Shown here: piece by piece, positions 35,948-44,023 of the stretch
How the letters are laid out: the number at the start of each line of letters is the position of its first letter
Position numbering within the stretch: position 1 is the stretch's first letter
NCBI RefSeq assembly: GCF_019050325.1
Contig: NZ_VOMB01000010.1
Coordinates: 124,001-188,000, forward strand
DNA: 64,000 nt
From: [Mycobacterium] fortunisiensis
GTDB lineage: Bacteria; Actinomycetota; Actinomycetes; Mycobacteriales; Mycobacteriaceae
Reading direction: 5' to 3'
Notes under the pieces: generated by a model
What the model was told of the DNA's origin: nothing
What the model saw: only the letters and a program-made list of their open reading frames with translations
Databases searched by the model: none
Translations under genes and position numbers: made by a program

Positions 35948-37390
35948 CTAATTGTGTTGTTGGACAATGTGATAAGTTGTCGGCACGCCCAGGTCTGCCA
36001 ACGCGGTCGTAGCGGCGTGAAGTCCGCACATCCCATGTGCGCCGGGTCCGGGCGGGGTGGCGGCCGAACAGAGGTAATAGCCACCCGCTCCGGTGGTATA
36101 CGGCGATAGGGTGACGCGCGGGCCGAAGGTCAGCTGACGAATGTCCTTGGCCCCGGTCATGATGTCGCCGCCCACATAGTTGGCGTTGTAACCGGCCATT
36201 GCCGTGGTGGAGCGGACGGTGTGGCCGACGATGCGGTCCCGGAAACCCGGTGCGAAGCGTTCGATCTGGCCGATGATCGCCTCGGTGGCATCGCCGGTGT
36301 AGCCGTTGGGGACATGCGCGTAGCTCCACACCGGGTGGACGTTGCCTACGGAGCGCTGCGGGTCGGCGAGGTACTGCTGGCCGACGAGCACGAACGGACG
36401 TTCGGGCATCCGCCCGGCATGGATAGCACGCTCGGTGGCGGCGAGCTCGGCGAAGGTGCCGGCGAGATGGACGGTTCCGGCCCGATGCGCGTTCGAATTC
36501 GTCCATGGCACACCGCCTTCGACGGCGAAGTCGACCTTGAACGCGCCGGGTCCGCGCCGGAAGCGGCGATAGGCTTTCGCCACGCGGTGGGGCAGGCGGT
36601 CGCCGAGGATGTCCGCGACGATTTCCGGTGCCAGGTCGAACATCGTGATGTCGGCCGGCGGGAGCTGCGAGGCCGACCGCACGCGGACACCGGTTTCGAT
36701 GCGGCCGCCCAGGCCCGTCAGTTTGGCTGCCATCGCGTCGGTGATGCGGCGCGAACCGCCGACCGCCACTGCCCACCCGTGCCGATGACCCGCGGTCAGG
36801 ATTCCCAGCCCGATGGCCGATGTCATCGGCAGGTGCAGCGGCCGGAATGCGTGGGCGGCAACGCCGCCGAACAATGCCCGCGCCTGCGCGGTGCGAAAGA
36901 CGCGGGCCAGGGCTGATGCCGGAAGCACTGTCGGCGCGCCGAACCGGGCCAGGGTCAGCGGATGCGAGGGAACCCGCAGCAGCGGGCCCATGATGTCCTC
37001 GGCGAGTGCGTCGAACCGGCGTGCCGGTCCGCCGAACAATGTGCGCCAGGCGGCGCCGTCGATTGCCATCCCGTCCGCGGTGGTGCCGACGGAGCGGTGT
37101 AACACCCCGGCGCTTCCGTCGTCGAGTGGGTGTACGCAATCGAACTCGGGCAGTTGCCACTGCAGGCCGTAGCGGTCCAGCCCGGCGAGCAGGGGAGAGC
37201 CGACCGCCATCGGGTGTATCGCCGAGCAGTGATCGTGCAGCAGCCCGGGCACGAGGGCCTCGCTGCTGCGGGTGCCGCCGCCGATCTCGTCGCACGCCTC
37301 CAGCACCGTCACCGAAAGGCCGGCCTCGGCGAGGGTGAGGGCGGCAGCCAGGCCGTTGGGCCCGCTGCCGACCACTGTCGCGGTGTTCAC
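35948..37390 (-). CDS. CrtI/phytoene-desaturase-like FAD oxidoreductase
   Basis: Flavoprotein of 480 residues in the CrtI/amine-oxidase superfamily. The N-terminal dinucleotide motif is TATVVGSGPNGLAAALTLAEAG followed by VLEACDEIGGGTRS. The C-terminal flavin motif is YYLCSAATPPGPGAHGMCG. Members of this mycobacterial group (NAD(P)/FAD-dependent, annotated as phytoene dehydrogenase-related) have no settled substrate; desaturation or isomerisation of isoprenoid or lipid chains is plausible. The GTG start at 37390 overlaps the DUF3556 stop (GTGA). It is part of the ligase-DUF3556-FAD-SDR-SDR operon. Confidence 0.85.
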   Translation of the reverse strand: MNTATVVGSGPNGLAAALTLAEAGLSVTVLEACDEIGGGTRSSEALVPGLLHDHCSAIHPMAVGSPLLAGLDRYGLQWQLPEFDCVHPLDDGSAGVLHRSVGTTADGMAIDGAAWRTLFGGPARRFDALAEDIMGPLLRVPSHPLTLARFGAPTVLPASALARVFRTAQARALFGGVAAHAFRPLHLPMTSAIGLGILTAGHRHGWAVAVGGSRRITDAMAAKLTGLGGRIETGVRVRSASQLPPADITMFDLAPEIVADILGDRLPHRVAKAYRRFRRGPGAFKVDFAVEGGVPWTNSNAHRAGTVHLAGTFAELAATERAIHAGRMPERPFVLVGQQYLADPQRSVGNVHPVWSYAHVPNGYTGDATEAIIGQIERFAPGFRDRIVGHTVRSTTAMAGYNANYVGGDIMTGAKDIRQLTFGPRVTLSPYTTGAGGYYLCSAATPPGPGAHGMCGLHAATTALADLGVPTTYHIVQQHN

Positions 37391-39165
37391 ACCCGCGTCC
37401 CGGATGTCCGGTGATCGCGCGACCAGGTGATCTCCGTGGCGATGGGGCCGTCGGGCAACCATGGTTGGGTCTGAACGGCGTCGGCCACCTTCCAGGTGCC
37501 CCGCTCGATGACGCCGGTGGCGGCGTCGATCAGCTTGTAGTGCTGCACCGAGCTGCCCCAGGCCTGTGACTCGACCCAGGCCACCACCAGCTCGCCGGGC
37601 TCGAACTGGGCCTCGCGCTGCACCGCGGCGATCAGGTCCTCGTTGTGCAGGTGGCCGTCGCCGAAGTTGAAGCCGATCAGGGAGTTGCAGACGAACTCGG
37701 CCTCGCGCACCGTGCGAGAGTCGATGTCAGGCAACGCTTTCAGCAGCACCGAGAACAGGCCCCGGCCCTGGCTGTGCAGGCACCGCCAGGCGATCGGCGC
37801 GTTCATGGTGACCTCGGCCCACTCCGGCTCGTAGCCGAACGTGACGAACTGGTCGACGGTGTTGGCGGCCGAGCGGGTGACCTTGTTCAGCTTGGCTTCC
37901 GCCCCCGGGGCGAAGGCCCACGTGGCCGAGGCCCAGTTGCCGGCATACTGCCGCATCGAGGGCAGGAACGACACCTTGTCCGGCCGGAGATTGCCGAGAA
38001 TCGGGAAGAACACCAGGCCCGCGACGATCACCGCGGTCAACCACGGCGACGACATGTCCGTGACGGCGTAGCCATCCCAGGCCGGGAAACCGACGAACAG
38101 GAACACCGACGCGTAGGCGAACAGCACGTTCCACTCCAGCGGGACTGCCAGCGGGAAGGTGGAGACGATGAACAGGTGGAAGCAGACCATCAACACGGCG
38201 GCGGCAATGGTGAGCATCTTGTTCTGAGAGAACAACAGGGTCAGGGGTGCGATGATCTCCACGGTGGTGCCGAGCACATGCGCCATGACCTGCGCCAGGT
38301 GCGACGGCCGCAGGTCGTGCGGGAAGTCGCGGTAGTGCGCACGCTTGAACCACTTGGACGGGATCAACGGGCTGTTGCTGACCATCGGGGGGATGACGTT
38401 CGCGAAGTGCTTGCCGAATTTCGACACCCCGGCGCCCACCCACACCACGACGATCAGCAGCTTCAGCGCGATGATCATGTCGACGAACGGCAACACGGCA
38501 AAGAAGAACAACGCGGGCAGGTATTGCTCGCCGCGTGCGCCCAGGAAGATGGTCTTGTCGCGCAGCCCCATCAGCATGAGCAGCACCATGGGGGCGATCA
38601 GCAGCATCGGGCTCACCAACCCGGAAGTGTTGTCGGGCAGCGCCGCTGACAACGAGGCACTCGGCGCGCCGGGTGCCAACAGCGGCACTGCGACAGCGAT
38701 CAGCAGTGCCACGTAGAGCAGCACGTCGACCCGGGTGCGCCGGTCACCTGCGGTGAACGGGACCCATTTCCACGGCCGCAACCGGATGGTGCCGGGACGC
38801 GCCCAGAACAGGATGCCGCCGGTCATCGGCTTCACCTTGCCCGCCAGCGGCCCCCAGGAGCCCGCAACACCGATGGCCTCCAGCAGCACTGTCCACAACA
38901 CGGCCTTCTGGTAGACGATCGGCTGGTTCCACCATTGCGAGACATGCCAGAACGCAGGGAGATCCGAGGTGAGGGTGGCCACCACGACTGCGCCGAGCGC
39001 GTAGCAGAAGATCAGCTTGGCGATGTAGATGACGTGCACCATCCACGGTGAGCCGAAGCCGTGCTCGACCCAGTTCGCAGACAAGATGCGCATGCGTTCC
39101 ATGAGGGGTTGGCGAAGGAAGTGTTCAGGTTCGACCGCGGGCAGGTCGGGTTGTGCGAATCCCAT
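37387..39165 (-). CDS. DUF3556 multi-spanning membrane protein
   Basis: Membrane protein of 592 residues belonging to DUF3556, a family I know mainly from mycobacteria and relatives. It has about 10-11 hydrophobic segments between residues 45 and 400, then a soluble C-terminal domain of about 190 residues. Conserved-looking polar motifs sit in loops: the segment KFGKHFANVIPPMV and HYRDFPHDLRPSHLAQVMAHVLGTTVEIIAP, which resemble HTTM (vitamin-K-carboxylase-like) membrane proteins. The start has AGGAGT. It is the second gene of a five-gene operon with an acyl-CoA ligase and oxidoreductases, so it may process or transport a lipid. The function is unknown. Confidence 0.8.
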   Translation of the reverse strand: MGFAQPDLPAVEPEHFLRQPLMERMRILSANWVEHGFGSPWMVHVIYIAKLIFCYALGAVVVATLTSDLPAFWHVSQWWNQPIVYQKAVLWTVLLEAIGVAGSWGPLAGKVKPMTGGILFWARPGTIRLRPWKWVPFTAGDRRTRVDVLLYVALLIAVAVPLLAPGAPSASLSAALPDNTSGLVSPMLLIAPMVLLMLMGLRDKTIFLGARGEQYLPALFFFAVLPFVDMIIALKLLIVVVWVGAGVSKFGKHFANVIPPMVSNSPLIPSKWFKRAHYRDFPHDLRPSHLAQVMAHVLGTTVEIIAPLTLLFSQNKMLTIAAAVLMVCFHLFIVSTFPLAVPLEWNVLFAYASVFLFVGFPAWDGYAVTDMSSPWLTAVIVAGLVFFPILGNLRPDKVSFLPSMRQYAGNWASATWAFAPGAEAKLNKVTRSAANTVDQFVTFGYEPEWAEVTMNAPIAWRCLHSQGRGLFSVLLKALPDIDSRTVREAEFVCNSLIGFNFGDGHLHNEDLIAAVQREAQFEPGELVVAWVESQAWGSSVQHYKLIDAATGVIERGTWKVADAVQTQPWLPDGPIATEITWSRDHRTSGTRV

Positions 39166-39190
39166 GTCAATTACTCCTGTTTCGGGATGG

Positions 39191-40654
39191 TCAAGCGGTA
39201 CGGGCGGCAGCCGCGACGGTGCGCAGGGCGGGTTTGTCGATCTTGCCGACTGGGTTCTTGGGCAGCGTGTCGAGAATGGTGATGTCCACCGGCCGTTTAT
39301 ATTTCGCCAACTTCGACGCGAGATGGGCGCCGATGTCCGCGCTGTCGAGACGAGCCTCCGGTGAGAGCGCGACGAACATCACCGGCTGCTCTCCGTAGAT
39401 CGGGTCGGGGCGGCCGACAACGGCCGACTCGGCGATGCCGGGCAGTTGGTAGGCGATCGCCTCGATCTCTTTCGGATAGATGTTCTCGCCACCGCGGATG
39501 ACCATGTCTTTGGCGCGGTCGACCAGTACGAGGTAGCCGTCCTCGTCGAGGCGGCCGATATCGCCGGTGTGCAGCCAGCCGTCCACGAGAGTCCGTGCCG
39601 TCTCCGCCGGCCGGTTCAGATAGCCCCGCATCACGTTGGGTCCCGAGATCAGCACCTCGCCGAGCTCGCCGGCGGCGACCGGGTTGCCGTCTTCGCCGGC
39701 GATGCGGATCGTCTGCCCGGGCAGCGGCAGGCCGACGGTGCCGGGCTTGCGGACCCCGCCCAGCGGGTTACCCGTGCTGGCGCAGCTGCCCTCCGACAGG
39801 CCGTACCCCTCGACAATCGGTACGCCGTAACGGGTTTCGAACTTGTCGAGCAGCTCGATGCTGGCCGGTGCCGCGCCGCACACCGCGAAGCGCAGCGATG
39901 AGGTATCCGGGTTCTGCTCCTCGGGCAGGTCGGCCAGCATCGTGTAGATCGTGGGTACGGCCGAGAAGTAGGTGGCGCGGGTGTGCTCGACACGGCTGAA
40001 GAACGTCGAAGGGTTGAAGCGTCCGGCGACGGTGGTGCGCGCCCCGGCCAGCAGTGGCGCAAGCGTGCTCACCACGATCCCGTTGACGTGGAACAACGGC
40101 AGGATCAGCAGGCTGTGGTCGGATGCGGTGAGCGTGAAGGCGTCGATCACCATCTGGCACATCGCATTCAGGTTGCCGTGGTCGAGCATGACGCCCTTGG
40201 GCTTGCCGGTGGTTCCACTGGTGTAGATCAGCAGGGCCAGCAGGTCCGGATCCGAAGGCGGCTCGATATCGGACGGTGCGTCGGCGGTGAGGTCACTGGT
40301 GGCCAGGACCGTCACCGGCGCACTCGAGACCCGCGCTTCGGACACGATCAGCACCTTCGCTGCGGCATCGGTGATCTGGTAGTCGGCCTCGTCGGCCGAC
40401 AGCGCCGGGTTCAGCGGGGTCAGGGCCGCGCCGATGCGCCACGCGGCGAACAGCGCGACCACCAGGTCGACGGTGTTGGGCAGCATCACCGCGACGACGT
40501 CACCGGTCCCGACGCCGTGGCGGCGCAGGGTGGCCGCGGCGCCACGTACCGCGGCGAGGAACTCGGTGTTGTCGAGCACGACGTCGTCGTCGGCGACGCA
40601 CGGTGCGCCGGGCGCTTCGATGGCGCGGCGGTCGGGCAGGGAAGGCAGGGGCAC
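39191..40654 (-). CDS. AMP-forming acyl-CoA ligase (class I adenylate-forming)
   Basis: Acyl-CoA synthetase of 487 residues. The motifs are LLIYTSGTTGKPKGVML (AMP-binding P-loop), EGYGLSEGS, GWLHTGDIGRLDEDGYL and the catalytic lysine near the end (PKNPVGKIDKPALR). I start at the GTG at 40654 with AGGACA upstream. A frame opening 27 codons earlier covers the intergenic palindrome and is unlikely. It leads the five-gene operon and is divergent from the PucR-type regulator. Which acid it activates is not evident; the gene set suggests conversion of an unusual carboxylic acid or lipid. Confidence 0.9.
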   Translation of the reverse strand: MPLPSLPDRRAIEAPGAPCVADDDVVLDNTEFLAAVRGAAATLRRHGVGTGDVVAVMLPNTVDLVVALFAAWRIGAALTPLNPALSADEADYQITDAAAKVLIVSEARVSSAPVTVLATSDLTADAPSDIEPPSDPDLLALLIYTSGTTGKPKGVMLDHGNLNAMCQMVIDAFTLTASDHSLLILPLFHVNGIVVSTLAPLLAGARTTVAGRFNPSTFFSRVEHTRATYFSAVPTIYTMLADLPEEQNPDTSSLRFAVCGAAPASIELLDKFETRYGVPIVEGYGLSEGSCASTGNPLGGVRKPGTVGLPLPGQTIRIAGEDGNPVAAGELGEVLISGPNVMRGYLNRPAETARTLVDGWLHTGDIGRLDEDGYLVLVDRAKDMVIRGGENIYPKEIEAIAYQLPGIAESAVVGRPDPIYGEQPVMFVALSPEARLDSADIGAHLASKLAKYKRPVDITILDTLPKNPVGKIDKPALRTVAAAARTA

Positions 40655-40807
40655 GGCATGTCCTGAGTCGGTGTTTGTCGGTCGAAGCCACCGTATGGAT
40701 GCGTGACCGAACCCACACCGTCGTCGCGCCACCAAGTCCGGTCACACGTTTGTTTCGAGGAACCAAAAGCCCCGCTGCCGGGCTCGCTGCTTGGGTACCG
40801 TGCCGAC

Positions 40808-42115
40808 ATGGCTGTTGGCCACGGTGGGAGGTCCGTCGACGCGAGCGTGACGGTGATCATCGATCGGCTGCGTGACCGGGCGGTGGATGTCGTCGGCCTC
40901 ATCCAGCACCACTTGGCCGACGAGATCATCGAGCTGCGGGGCGACTCGCAGCTCCTGGAACTGCTGCGGGCCAGCGTGGCCGGCAATGTCGAGACCGTGT
41001 TCGACGCACTGCGGTACGGCATCGACATCGAGCGGGTCGAACCACCGACCGCCGCCCTGGAGTACGCCCGCCGGGTCGCGCAGCACGGAATTCCGGCCAA
41101 TGCCCTGGTCCGGGCGTATCGGCTGGGCCAGCAGCAGATGCTTCAGCAGGTACTGGTGGAGGTGCGGGCTGCGGGTCTGGATGCGGCGTTGGCGCTCGAC
41201 GTGTTCGACGCCATCAGCGACGTGACGTTCCGGTACATCGACTGGATCTCGCAACAGGTCGTGGCATCGTACGAGACCGAGCGCGAACGCTGGGTGGAGA
41301 ACCGGAACAGCATTCGCGCGCTGCGGGTGCGTGAACTCCTCGATGCCCCCTCCGGTCCGGTCGACACCGATGCCGTCAGCGCCGGGCTTCGATATCCGCT
41401 GCGCCGCACGCACCTCGCCGTGGTCCTGTGGGCCGGGGCCAACGAGGTTCCCGGCCGGGAGCTGATGGGCCTGGAGCACTTTCTGCGGGAGGTTTCGGAG
41501 TCACTGTCGCTGCGGGACAGCCCCCTGTTCGTCGCCGCAGACCGCGTGACCGCATGGGGTTGGCTACCGTTGATTCCGGGTGCCTCACCCGATCCGATCA
41601 ACGCGATCCGGAGCCGCGTGGCCGAGTACCCCGGCCGGCTGTATGTCGCGGCGGGCACTGCCCAATCGGGCATCGACGGTTTCCGGCGATCGCACCGCCA
41701 GGCGCAGAATGCACGGCGGGTGATGCTCGCGGGGCCGTCCGATCGTCCATTCGTCGCCGCCGGGGAACCCGGGATACTGGCAGTGGCGATGTTGAGCGAG
41801 GATCTGGCACAGCTGCAGGCCTGGGTGTCGGAGACGTTGGGACAGTTGGCCGCCGATACCGACAACGACGCGCGCCTCCGGCAGACGCTGCAGGTCTTCC
41901 TCAGCGAGAACTCCAGTTACAAGGCAGCGGCCGAACGTCTGAACCTGCACCACAATTCGGTCAAGTACCGGGTGCAACGTGCAGTCGAGCGACGTGGCGA
42001 ACCGATCGGCGACGACCGATTGGACGTTGAGCTGGCTCTGCTCGCATGCCGGAACTTCGGTACCAGTGTGTTGACCCCACCGACCTCGTCGGGCATCGAA
42101 ACCGACCGCGGCTGA
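40808..42115 (+). CDS. PucR/CdaR-type transcriptional regulator
   Basis: Regulator of 435 residues. The N-terminal half (about 15-165) is an all-helical RsbRD-like sensor domain. A GGDEF-like middle part follows. The C-terminus is a PucR helix-turn-helix (LRQTLQVFLSENSSYKAAAERLNLHHNSVKYRVQRAVE). These regulators usually control a neighbouring catabolic or lipid operon, here the divergent acyl-CoA ligase operon. I prefer the ATG at 40808; an upstream start at 40703 would run through the probable promoter and the long dyad at 40670-40719. It converges on the first DUF1254 gene 17 bases later. Confidence 0.87.
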   Translation: MAVGHGGRSVDASVTVIIDRLRDRAVDVVGLIQHHLADEIIELRGDSQLLELLRASVAGNVETVFDALRYGIDIERVEPPTAALEYARRVAQHGIPANALVRAYRLGQQQMLQQVLVEVRAAGLDAALALDVFDAISDVTFRYIDWISQQVVASYETERERWVENRNSIRALRVRELLDAPSGPVDTDAVSAGLRYPLRRTHLAVVLWAGANEVPGRELMGLEHFLREVSESLSLRDSPLFVAADRVTAWGWLPLIPGASPDPINAIRSRVAEYPGRLYVAAGTAQSGIDGFRRSHRQAQNARRVMLAGPSDRPFVAAGEPGILAVAMLSEDLAQLQAWVSETLGQLAADTDNDARLRQTLQVFLSENSSYKAAAERLNLHHNSVKYRVQRAVERRGEPIGDDRLDVELALLACRNFGTSVLTPPTSSGIETDRG

Positions 42116-42132
42116 AGCGGTCCCGACGAAAA

Positions 42133-43602
42133 TTACTGTTTGACGAAATCTCCCGGCTTGTATTTGTGGTCGAAGAACTCCTGTTTGGGTCCGTACCACC
42201 TGATCAGGCTGAACCAGCCGCGGCCGGGCACGGTCTTGAGCCAGTTCTTCGCGCCGTCCGGAGGGTTCGGCCCGACGTGGAAGGTGACCGATCCGTCGTC
42301 GTTGAACGCCAGATCGTTCATCGAGTTCAGCGAAGGATAGCCCTGATTGGGCGCATCGACGCCGGCGGCGGTGTCGGCGTCGTAGACGGTCACCGACCAC
42401 AGGATGTTCGCCGGCGGGTTGGCGGGCAGGTCGATCGTGTAGTTGTTCTCGCCGCGCAGATAGTCGCCGTTGCTGTCCTTGTAGGCCGCGCCGTATTTGG
42501 CCCCCATACCGACGATCGAGGACATCATCCCGGTGCTGATCGAATAGGCGTTGATGAACATGTGCGCCTTGGCGTTGACGTCGGTGTGGCCGGTGGTGCG
42601 ATCCCGCCACTGTTCGTCGAGGATGGTGTGCCAGAAGTCGTCCAGTTCGGTCTTGGCGTGGGCGACCCAGTGCCGGTCCGACCACCACAGCGCGTTCTGT
42701 TCCTGGTCGAAGTGGGCCGCGATGTTCTTGGCCATCTTCCACGCGGTCTGCGCGCCGAGTCCGAGCAGTTCGTGTTGGCGGTCGGTGGGGGCGAATTCGC
42801 GGCCTTTGGCGATGCCGAGCGCGGCGAGTGTGCCGTGCATGTACGGGTCGACCGAATCGATGCGTTCACTCTGGATCAACTCGTCGAGCATGTCGAAGTA
42901 GCCGGCGTCATGCGCGAACAGGGCATTGGCGGGCAGGTCGGAGACGTGCTGGAACTTCATCGGCTCGGCCTCGCCCTTGAGCGGACGGACCACGAGCCCC
43001 TCGACGGCTTTCACCCCCGGTGTCAGGTCGTCGACCGATTGGAAGAAGCCGCGCTGGAATAGGAACACCCCGTTGGTGGGGCAGTCGTAGATGAAGTATT
43101 CCTTCGGGTCGATCCCGAGTTCCTCGATGTTCTGTCCGGAGGGGACGACGAGATACTTGCCGCCGTTGCCTTTGTCGGGGCCGGGGATCCCGATGTCGCC
43201 GAGGTACTGGACGTCACCGATCTTGGGACCGGTGAGTGGGCGATGCCAGAAGTCGTCCATCAGGCCCTGGATCTTCGGCGGCGCCTCCAATACCAGGGGC
43301 CCGGTTTCGCTCAGATCGGCGAACCCCATGCAGTAGATGACGTCGGAGTTGGGCGTGGTGATGATGGTGTTGGGCTTGAGGCGCTTCTCGTAGACCGACA
43401 TGACGTTGTAGCCGGTGCCGGCGACGTCGCCGAGGCCCTTCTTCATCGCGTACATGTTGACGGCGGGCAGGGCCCACAGATAGGCCTGTACTGCGCGCTG
43501 GAAATACAGTTCCTCGGTCAGCGCCGTCGAAGCGTCCGCGGTGGGATAGCCGCCGGAGAATTCGGCGTCCGCAATGGTCTTGAAGTGGTCGGAGTCCGTC
43601 AT
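42133..43602 (-). CDS. DUF1254/DUF1214 protein without signal peptide
   Basis: Protein of 489 residues with the DUF1254 domain in the N-terminal half (RAVQAYLWALPAVNMYAMKKG, then TIITTPNSDVIYCMGFADLSETGPLV) and DUF1214 at the C-terminus (NPPANILWSVTVYDADT, then GPNPPDGAKNWLKTVPGRGWFSLIRWYGP). This family's activity is unknown; many members are exported. This one starts directly with a hydrophilic segment and has no signal peptide. A 39-codon gene with a Tat-like sequence overlaps its start (ATGA), so the two are translationally coupled. A distant paralogue lies divergently at 44024. Confidence 0.88.
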   Translation of the reverse strand: MTDSDHFKTIADAEFSGGYPTADASTALTEELYFQRAVQAYLWALPAVNMYAMKKGLGDVAGTGYNVMSVYEKRLKPNTIITTPNSDVIYCMGFADLSETGPLVLEAPPKIQGLMDDFWHRPLTGPKIGDVQYLGDIGIPGPDKGNGGKYLVVPSGQNIEELGIDPKEYFIYDCPTNGVFLFQRGFFQSVDDLTPGVKAVEGLVVRPLKGEAEPMKFQHVSDLPANALFAHDAGYFDMLDELIQSERIDSVDPYMHGTLAALGIAKGREFAPTDRQHELLGLGAQTAWKMAKNIAAHFDQEQNALWWSDRHWVAHAKTELDDFWHTILDEQWRDRTTGHTDVNAKAHMFINAYSISTGMMSSIVGMGAKYGAAYKDSNGDYLRGENNYTIDLPANPPANILWSVTVYDADTAAGVDAPNQGYPSLNSMNDLAFNDDGSVTFHVGPNPPDGAKNWLKTVPGRGWFSLIRWYGPKQEFFDHKYKPGDFVKQ

Positions 43603-43718
43603 TTCAGGCTGTGTTCCTTCCTCGCGCGCGCACGCCCGATCGCCACTCCCGCGCCGGCAGAGGCTGCGGTCATGACTGCCATTTGCAGTGCTGCTCTTCG
43701 GGGCAACTCCCAGGCCAT
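43599..43718 (-). CDS. Small Tat-signal-like protein coupled to DUF1254
   Basis: A 39-residue gene with its own ribosome site (GGAAGG, about seven bases before the ATG). Its stop overlaps the ATG of the DUF1254 gene. The sequence has a twin-arginine start and a hydrophobic alanine-rich run (LPRRAALQMAVMTAASAGAG), then ends in a basic tail (RARARKEHSLK). This looks like a signal peptide or a single membrane helix without a passenger. It may be a genuine small membrane protein, or the detached signal peptide of an ancestral DUF1254 protein; the paralogue at 44024 still has [10 protein letters not shown] fused. It is supported by start, coupling and composition only. Confidence 0.55.
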   Translation of the reverse strand: MAWELPRRAALQMAVMTAASAGAGVAIGRARARKEHSLK

Positions 43719-43862
43719 TCCGCGCCTTCCGTGAGATGAACTGGTGTGGTACTCAACCTACCCGCGTGGTGTCGATGAAATGCGTTGATCGGTGTTTCGA
43801 ATCGCTTCGCGTCGATGAGAGCCCGATGCAGGCAAATGTGGATCGGGGCAAAGGATTTCACC

Positions 43863-43887
43863 CATCTCACCCAAAATGGGTGAGATG
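43863..43887. promoter_or_regulatory. Island palindrome, copy 3 (between divergent DUF1254 genes)
   Basis: CATCTCACCCA-AAA-TGGGTGAGATG, a perfect dyad with 11-base arms, the best copy of the three in the island. It sits in the 305-base gap 43719-44023 between the two divergent DUF1254 transcripts, about 150 bases from each start, so one bound regulator could serve both. Nothing else in this gap is recognisable. Confidence 0.75.
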
Positions 43888-44023
43888 GTCCATGTCGGGA
43901 TATTCGGCGGCGCGCTACTGATCGACGACTTGGAATGCCCGTAGCGCAAGTCAATTGCGGCTATGGTCGCTATGGATTTGCGTTGCGCGACCCGAACGGA
44001 ACCGGGAAAGGAACTGTAGGGAC

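Noticed and set aside
35934..37295. A 453-codon minus-strand frame overlapping the FAD oxidoreductase gene
   Set aside because: It is a shifted frame of the same strand made of Arg/Pro/His-rich sequence; the other frame holds both flavin motifs.
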